Shown here piece after piece: positions 57,755 to 64,000 of a stretch of DNA of 64,000 bases. Numbering within the stretch: position 1 is the stretch's first letter; each line of letters begins with the position of its first letter. The stretch comes from Elephas maximus indicus (Eukaryota; Chordata; Mammalia; Proboscidea; Elephantidae): contig NC_064826.1 in assembly GCF_024166365.1 (NCBI RefSeq), forward strand, positions 18,376,001 through 18,440,000, written 5' to 3'. The position numbers and the translations under genes were made by a program. A model generated the notes under the pieces. It did no database searches and was not told the DNA's origin. It saw only the letters and a list, made by a program, of their open reading frames with translations.

Positions 57755-58182
57755 TATATATATATATATATATATATGCTATGGATATGCTGGGCATGGC
57801 TGTGTGTGTGCGTGTGCGTGCGCATGCATGTGTGTCTCTGTGTTGTAAAACTCTGCCAGATATAGCAGATATGGGTGGTTACACCTTAGAAGAGGGGATA
57901 GAGACTAAAGAAGTCATTCAATGAGAATCTTAAGCTCTTTCTGTATTTGATTTTTTTTTTTTTAAACAACACATTTAAAAAGGGGCAGAAGTCTGGGAAA
58001 CTCATCCAGAGTATCCATAGAAACATGACTATTTAAACGGCAGAGCAAGGACCAAAAGGTTGGACTGATGGTAAACCTCACGCTCCTAATCATGAAGTTA
58101 TCTATCTATCACTTTATGTCCACCATAAAATGAAGTGACAGATTAAATGCTCAGAGTAGTGGAACCTTGGAAAGTTCGTGGT

Positions 58183-61100
58183 AGTGTGTTGTCATGCTGT
58201 TAGGTGCCATCGAGTCGATTCTGACTCATAGGAACCCTATATACAACAGAACGAAACACTGCCCCGTCCTGAGCCATAAAAAAAAAAAAAAAAATCTTCC
58301 CAATTTTTCCTATGTTTGAGCCCACTGTTGCTGCCATTGTGTCAATTCACCTCCTTGAGGTTGTTCCTCTTTTTTGTTGACCCTCTACTTTACCAAGGAT
58401 GATATCCTTCTCCAGGGACTGATCCCTCCTGAAAACATGTCCAAAGTATGTGAGACGAAGTCTCAGCATTCTTCTTTCTAAGGAGCACTCTTTCTGCACT
58501 TCTGCCAAGACAGATCTGTTTGTTCTTCTGGCAGTCCATGGTATATTCAATATTCTTTGCCAACATCATAACTCAAAAGCATCAATTCTTCTACAGCTTT
58601 TGCATACATACGAGGTGACTGAAAATATGATGGCCTGGGTCAGATGCACTTTAGTTCCCAAAGTGACATCTTTGCTTTTTTACATCTGAAAGAGGTCTTC
58701 TGCAGCAAATTTGCCCAATGTAATAGGTTGTTTGATTTCTTGACTGCAGGTGTTAATTGTGGATCCAAGTAAAATGAAACCCTTGACAACTTCAATCCTT
58801 TCTCCATTTATCATGATGTTGCTTATTGGTCCAGTTGTGAGGATTTTTGTTTTACGCTGAGGTGTAACCCAAACTGCAGGCTGGAGTCTCCGATTTTCAA
58901 CAGTAAGTGCTTCAAGTCCTCTTCCCTTTCAGCAAGCAAGGCTGCGTCATCTGCATGTGCAGGTTGTAAATGAGTCTTCCTCCAATCCTGATGCCCCGTT
59001 CTTCATGTAGTCCAGCTTCTCGGATTATTAAGGATACAACCCTGACACACACCTTTCCTGAATTTAAACCGTGCAGCATCCCCTTGTTCTGTTTGAACGA
59101 TTGCCTCTTGGTCTATGTACAGCTCTGCATGAGCACAATTAAATATTTTGGGATTCCCGTTCTTCGCAGTGTTACCCATAATTTGTTATGATACACACAG
59201 TTGAATGCCTGTGCATAGTCAATAAAACACAGGTAAACATCTTTCTGGTATTCTCTGCTTTCAGCCAACATCCATCTGATATCAGCAACAATATCCCTTG
59301 TTTCACATCTTCTTCTGAATCCAGCTTGAACTTCCGGCAGTTCCTTGTCATTGTACTGCTGCAACCATTTTTGAATTATCTTCAGCAAAATTTTACTTGC
59401 ATGTGATATTAATGATATTGTTTGATAACTTCCAGACTCTTGGATCTCTTCCAGTCGGTTGGCCAGGTAGCTGTCTTCCAAATTTCTTGGCATAGAAGAG
59501 TGAGGTTTCCAGCACTGAATTTGTCTGTTGAAACATCTCAGTTGGTATTCCGTCAATTCCTGGACCCTCATTTTTTTGCCAATGCCTTCAGTGCAGCTGG
59601 GCCTTCTTCAATACCATCGATTCTTGATCATATGCTGCCTCCCGAAATGACTGAACATTGACCTATTCCTCTTGGTACAGTGACTCTGTGTATTCTTTTC
59701 ATCTTCCTTTGATGCTTCCTATATCATTCAATATCTTGCCCATAGATTCCTTTGATAGTGCAATTTGAGGCTTGAATTTTTTCTTCAGTTCTTTCAGCCT
59801 GAGAAATGCCAAGCATGTCCTTCCCTTTTGGTTTTCTAGCTCCAGGTCTTTGCACATTCATTATAATACTTTGTCTTTTCGAGCTGCCCTTTGAAGTCTT
59901 CTGTTCATCTCTTTTACTTCATCATTTCTTCTATTAGCTTTAGCTATTCTACATTCAAGAGCAAGTTTCAGTCTCTTCTAACATTCATTTTGATCTTTTC
60001 TTTCTTTCCTGCCTTTTTAATGACCTCTTGACTTCTTCATGTATGTTGTCCTTGATGTCATTCCACAACTTGTCTGGTCTTTGGTCATTAGTGTTCAATG
60101 TGTCAAATTTATTCTTGAGATGGTCTCTAAATTCAGGTGGGATATAGTCAAGGTCGTACTTTAGTGCTTGTGGATTTGTTTTAATTTTCTTCACTTCAAC
60201 TTGAACTTGTATACGAGCAATTGCTGGTCTGTTCTGCAGTTCTCCCCTGGCTTTGTTCTAACTGATGACATTGAACTTCTCCACTGTCTCTTTCCATAGA
60301 TGCAGTCAAAATTTGATTCCTGTGCACTCCATCTGGTGAGGTCCATGTGTATAGTTGCCATTTATGTTGCTGAAAAAAAAGGTATTTCTAATGAATAGGT
60401 TGTTGGTCTTAGAAAATTCTATCATGCGATTTCTTGTGCCGTTTCTATCACCAAGGCCGTATTTTCCTGCTGATCCTTCTTTGCTTCCAACTTTTGCATT
60501 CCAATCACCACTAATTATCAATGCATCTTGATGAATGTTTGATTAATTTCAGACCGCAGAAGTTGGCAAAAATCTTCAATTTCTTCATTAGTGGTTGGTA
60601 CGTAAATCTGAATAATAGTTGTATTAACTGGTATTCTTTGTAGGCATATGGATACTATCCTATCACTGACAGCATTGTAGTTCAGGATAAATCTTGAAAT
60701 GTTCTTTTTGACAATGAATGCGATGTTGTTCCTCTTCAATTTGTCATTCTCAGCATAGTAGACCATATGATTGTCTGATTCAAAATGGCCAATACCAGTC
60801 CATTTCAGTTCACTAGGTCACTAATGCCTAGGATATTGATCTTCAAGCTTTCCAGTTCATTTCTGATTAACTTCCAATTTTCCTAGATTCAAACCTTGTA
60901 CATCCACATTCTGATTATTAATGAAATGTTTGCACCTGTTTCTTCTCATTGTGAGTCATGCCACGTCAGCAAACAAAGGCCCTGAAAGCTTTACTCTGCC
61001 CATGTCATTAAGGTCTACTCTACTTTGAGGAGGCAGCTCTTCCCTGGTCATATTTTGAGTGCCTTCCAACTTGAGGGGCTCATCTTCCCAGCACTATTTA

Positions 61101-61290
61101 TCAGACAATGTCCCGCTGCTATTCATAATGTTTTCACTGGCCAATTTTTTTTAGAAGTAGCTTGCCAGATCCTTCTTCATAGTCTGTTTTAGGAAGAAGA
61201 TGCTGGAAGCTCTGCTGAAACCTGTCCACCATGGGTGACCCTGCTGGTATTTGAAATACCAGTGGCATAGCTTCCAGCATCACAACAATA
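58183..61290 (-). pseudogene. RTE/BovB-like LINE, near full length, broken ORF
   Basis: On the - strand the element runs from a hairpin-bearing 5' region (about 61.2 kb) to the 3' tail at 58.18 kb. Recognisable coding parts in order are: endonuclease (GDWNAKVGSKEGSAGKYGLG near 60.5 kb; VPTTNEEIEDFCQLL near 60.6 kb), reverse transcriptase (QTISLISHASKILLKIIQK and CFIDYAQAFNCVYHNKLW near 59.2-59.5 kb), and the C-terminal RLTYFGHVFRRDQSLEKDI near 58.4 kb. These match the RTE clade. The catalytic A-D-D box is at 58946-58957. Reading frames change and stops occur many times, so the copy cannot make a functional protein. Confidence 0.92.
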
Positions 61291-61347
61291 TACAAGACAC
61301 CACAGTACAACAAACTGCCAGAATAGTGGTATATAATGGTAGTACAG

Positions 61348-61505
61348 TTCAGTTGTTTAGAGAATGAGCTCTGCAACCACACTGCTGGGGTTTAAATCCT
61401 GGTTTTGCCATTCCCTTGCACTGTACCTGGCAAGTTAGTGTAGCCTCTCTGTGCTCAGTTTCCTCATATATAAAAGGGGATGATAATAAAAACAAAGATA
61501 ATGCC
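61348..61505 (+). repeat. MIR SINE
   Basis: 'gagaatgagctctgcaacca', 'tggggtttaaatcctggttt' and 'gtttcctcatatataaaagg' follow MIR. Confidence 0.82.
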
Positions 61506-61605
61506 AGCTGTTTGTAAATCACTTTTACACTTTCTGATTCTTTAAAATATTGCATATAATATTAGCAAATACTTTATTATTTAATTCTCACCAAAGGTTA
61601 ATATA

Positions 61606-61815
61606 ACGAATCCTGGTAGTGCAACAGTTAAGCACTCAGCTGCTAACCAAAAGGTTGGTGGTTTGAACCCACCCAGTGGCTCTGCGAGAGAAAAGAGGTG
61701 CCAATCTGCTCTTGTAAAGATTAAAGCCTAGAAAACCCTATGGGGCAGTTCTACTGTCATATTGGGTTGCTATGAGTTGAAAATCGGCTCAATGGCACCT
61801 AATGACAACTATAAG
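61606..61815 (+). repeat. AfroSINE, long form, perfect TSD
   Basis: The 11-bp word aggttaatata at 61595-61605 recurs at 61816-61826. The tail ends 'gcacctaatgacaac', like the RTE 3' end. Confidence 0.94.
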
Positions 61816-62157
61816 AGGTTAATATAGATTGACTAATTAAGACCGGAGTCAGTCAGAGTTTGGTTGAAGACAACTTTTTTTAAAGTTTAAAAAATGAAAT
61901 GATTCATCTATATAATGAAAAGTATGAGAAATAACCTACCTGATTTCAATTCTAAATGGGGTGATGGTCAAAGAATCTGACAGAAAATGGATGAGAACAA
62001 TAACCAGGGGTTCTAAACAGCTGTATTAAGCCTTATGAAAAATTTTTGTTTACAAATAATGTATGTAATTTATTATTAAAATTAACACACAACCTAAATT
62101 TACTCTTCATTCAGATTCATGAATGTTGTAAAGAAGACTGCATTTCTGAAGGAGGGA

Positions 62158-62211
62158 GGGTTGCTGTGAGTTGGAATTGATTTGATGATATAGCGTGTTT
62201 GTTTGTTTTTT
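62158..62211 (+). repeat. AfroSINE 3' tail fragment
   Basis: 'gggttgctgtgagttggaat' followed by a T/G-rich end is the last 50 bp only. Confidence 0.7.
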
Positions 62212-62221
62212 TTTTTTTGGT

Positions 62222-62420
62222 GAGTAGAGCACTTACTAAGTGTTGTATTTTGCTAAATGTTTACCATAATTATTTCATTTAATTCTCTCAACATTTTCAG
62301 GTAAGTACTCTCATTAACTCTATTTCATAAGTGAAGAAAGTGATGATTAGGAAGGTTATAACTTGCTCAAGGTCACTTTTAAAATAAGCAAGTGACAGAG
62401 CTGGTAACTGAATCTAGACT
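62222..62420 (-). repeat. MIR SINE
   Basis: 'taacttgctcaaggtcactt' and 'caagtgacagagctggtaac' follow antisense MIR. Confidence 0.75.
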
Positions 62421-63865
62421 CTGACTTTTAACCACTATGCTGAATTCTAACCTTTTAACTACTAAACTATACTGCTTCCCTCTGACAAGGTAGGAAAGCT
62501 CCCCTCGCGGTATTTTTTCCTCTTTGTCCTTTTCTCTGTTGTGTTTCTTGAGGTTTAACATTTAGAATCCAAGTAAAACAAATGGTTCTTCAGAAAATAT
62601 ATTAGCTGGCAGTGACTAGAGCTGAGACAGAGGAAAGCAGTTGGCTAAAGGTAACGTATTTGCTGACACCACCCTAACATATTTAAACTACTATCAAGAA
62701 ATTCTTGTTCTAAAGGCTAAAAATAAGTCAGCCAGAGATACTTCAGTACTACCCACCAAAAAAATAATGTCCTTGGGCTGTGGTATCCATATATAACATG
62801 CATTCATTGGGACTGAATACCTACGTGCCAGGCTCTCATTGCATGTATCACAAAATCTTTGTCTCAAATGATAGAATTCAGAAGAGCATGAACTTTCTAA
62901 ACCAGTGCCTACATCTAGATTCTCCGTCATCATAGTATTGAGAGTTTCAGCAGCCTGAAGGCTTTTTTTAAAAGCCTTGAGCGTACAGAATAATGGTAAG
63001 CCATATCAAAATTCTTAGGACCTACTGGAGTCGTTTTTTATAGCAGTCATCTCAGCCTTGCCCTGTGAAATCTTACATATTCGTAAGTTAGAAACTTCAG
63101 ACTGGAGTCGCCTTGATTGGTAGAGGAGCCCCAATCACTTATTATGGAAAAAGAAGGACTTGAAGGAACACTGCTATTCTTTCCCATCCCATAAAAAGCA
63201 CCAGAATTATGTGTACTTTATTTTTTTCTCTAAGGTACAGTTCAGTTTTAAGAGACAAGAAGGACAAACAATGAAGAAATTAAACTGATATCCCAAAGTG
63301 CTATTTTATTCCAAAGATAAACAGTAGTATTTATATTACATATACTAGAAAATTTCAATACCATTGCTCAATTATAAGGCAAATAATAATAGTATTGGTA
63401 TCAATGGGGTTAATATGAATTCATTGTGTGATATAATGACAAGAGGTTAAGTTGGAAATTCCCTCTCAAAACATTTGTTCCATTGCCTCCCCTGTCGCCA
63501 TTCTCTTGACACCATACAATTTCCAAAAGGATAAACTAAGAGGAAAAACCGTTCAACCAACAAGTATTACCTCTCAGAAAGTACATCAGTAGTGGAGCTT
63601 GCACTCCAAAGCAATGCTATACAAATTATTTTGATCATGCTTGTACTGCCGTCTGTTTACATGTCACATAGCACTTGATAGACTTGGAGCTGCAAGGTAA
63701 TCTATGAACTGGTGACTGATGCTTAGAAAATAATCATTACGTATGCAACTGTGAAACTTTGTTTGGTAGATGAACATCTGCTCTGATGTTTCATTTAAAA
63801 GAAACCAAAATCCAACCTCCCAAATGGCTGGACAGCTGTCTGGGTAAATACACTGGAATACTTAC

Positions 63866-63920
63866 CTAGAGCTGTAAAGTCAGAACCAGATCTGAACAGA
63901 GCTGACGCTAGGAGCTGAAA
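63866..63920 (-). CDS. MKLN1: MKLN1 penultimate coding exon
   Basis: A 55-bp exon on the - strand encodes FQLLASALFRSGSDFTAL plus the first base of a Gly codon completed in the last exon. The acceptor is tcttttacag and the donor gtaag (read as cttac at 63861-63865). It enters in phase 0 and leaves in phase 1, matching the next exon exactly. The joined peptide reads on into the muskelin C-terminus. Further upstream exons lie beyond the right edge of the window. Confidence 0.95.
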
Positions 63921-64000
63921 CTGTAAAAGAAAAAAACAGAAGCAAATCAGCTTGCTAAGCACCCTGGAGAAAAATAACTTCTGTAACTTTGATCCTTTAT

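Overview
The window is a piece of a placental mammal genome, almost certainly from an afrotherian and most likely a paenungulate such as an elephant. The evidence is more than 40 tRNA-derived SINEs of the AfroSINE type, in full-length and internally deleted forms, plus a BovB/RTE-like LINE that shares their 3' tail. Older pan-mammalian repeats (MIR, L2, MER5A, MER20, L1 fragments) fill much of the rest. I see no bacterial, phage, CRISPR or operon-like content.

Two protein-coding genes lie tail to tail. PODXL (podocalyxin, a CD34-family sialomucin) is on the + strand. Positions 1-28253 are read as the 3' part of its first intron; exon 1, with the signal peptide and promoter, is not in the window. 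Exons 2 to 8 are at 28254-29138, 31169-31356, 31671-31742, 33817-33964, 34178-34239, 34476-34643 and 35905-36102. All splice phases agree, giving 572 codons plus a stop. A 3' UTR of about 3.7 kb ends near an ATTAAA signal at 39799. The parts run in order: a Thr/Pro-rich mucin stalk with a 36-bp coding repeat, a four-cysteine globular domain, one membrane helix and a cytoplasmic tail ending in the PDZ ligand DTHL.

MKLN1 (muskelin, a kelch-repeat subunit of the CTLH E3 ubiquitin ligase) is on the - strand. Only its last two coding exons are present (63866-63920 and 52832-52953), encoding the C-terminal 58 residues. A probable 3' UTR of almost 10 kb runs down to an AATAAA at 43088-43093. The interval between the two inferred 3' ends (about 39.8-43.1 kb) has no recognised gene.

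The rest is intron, UTR and repeat. Notable parts are: a nearly full-length but broken RTE LINE at 58.2-61.3 kb; a long SINE class whose head looks like tRNA-Gly and whose body looks like the two ends of that RTE; nested DNA transposons at 3.3-3.9 kb; L1 fragments split by AfroSINEs; and several SINE insertions with perfect target-site duplications. I found no clear new biological system. The best leads are the PODXL coding repeat, possible alternative PODXL tails, inverted SINEs in the MKLN1 3' UTR, the RTE/SINE relationships, and an exon-like segment between the genes. Repeat names and family assignments come from recognition by eye, not from a database search.
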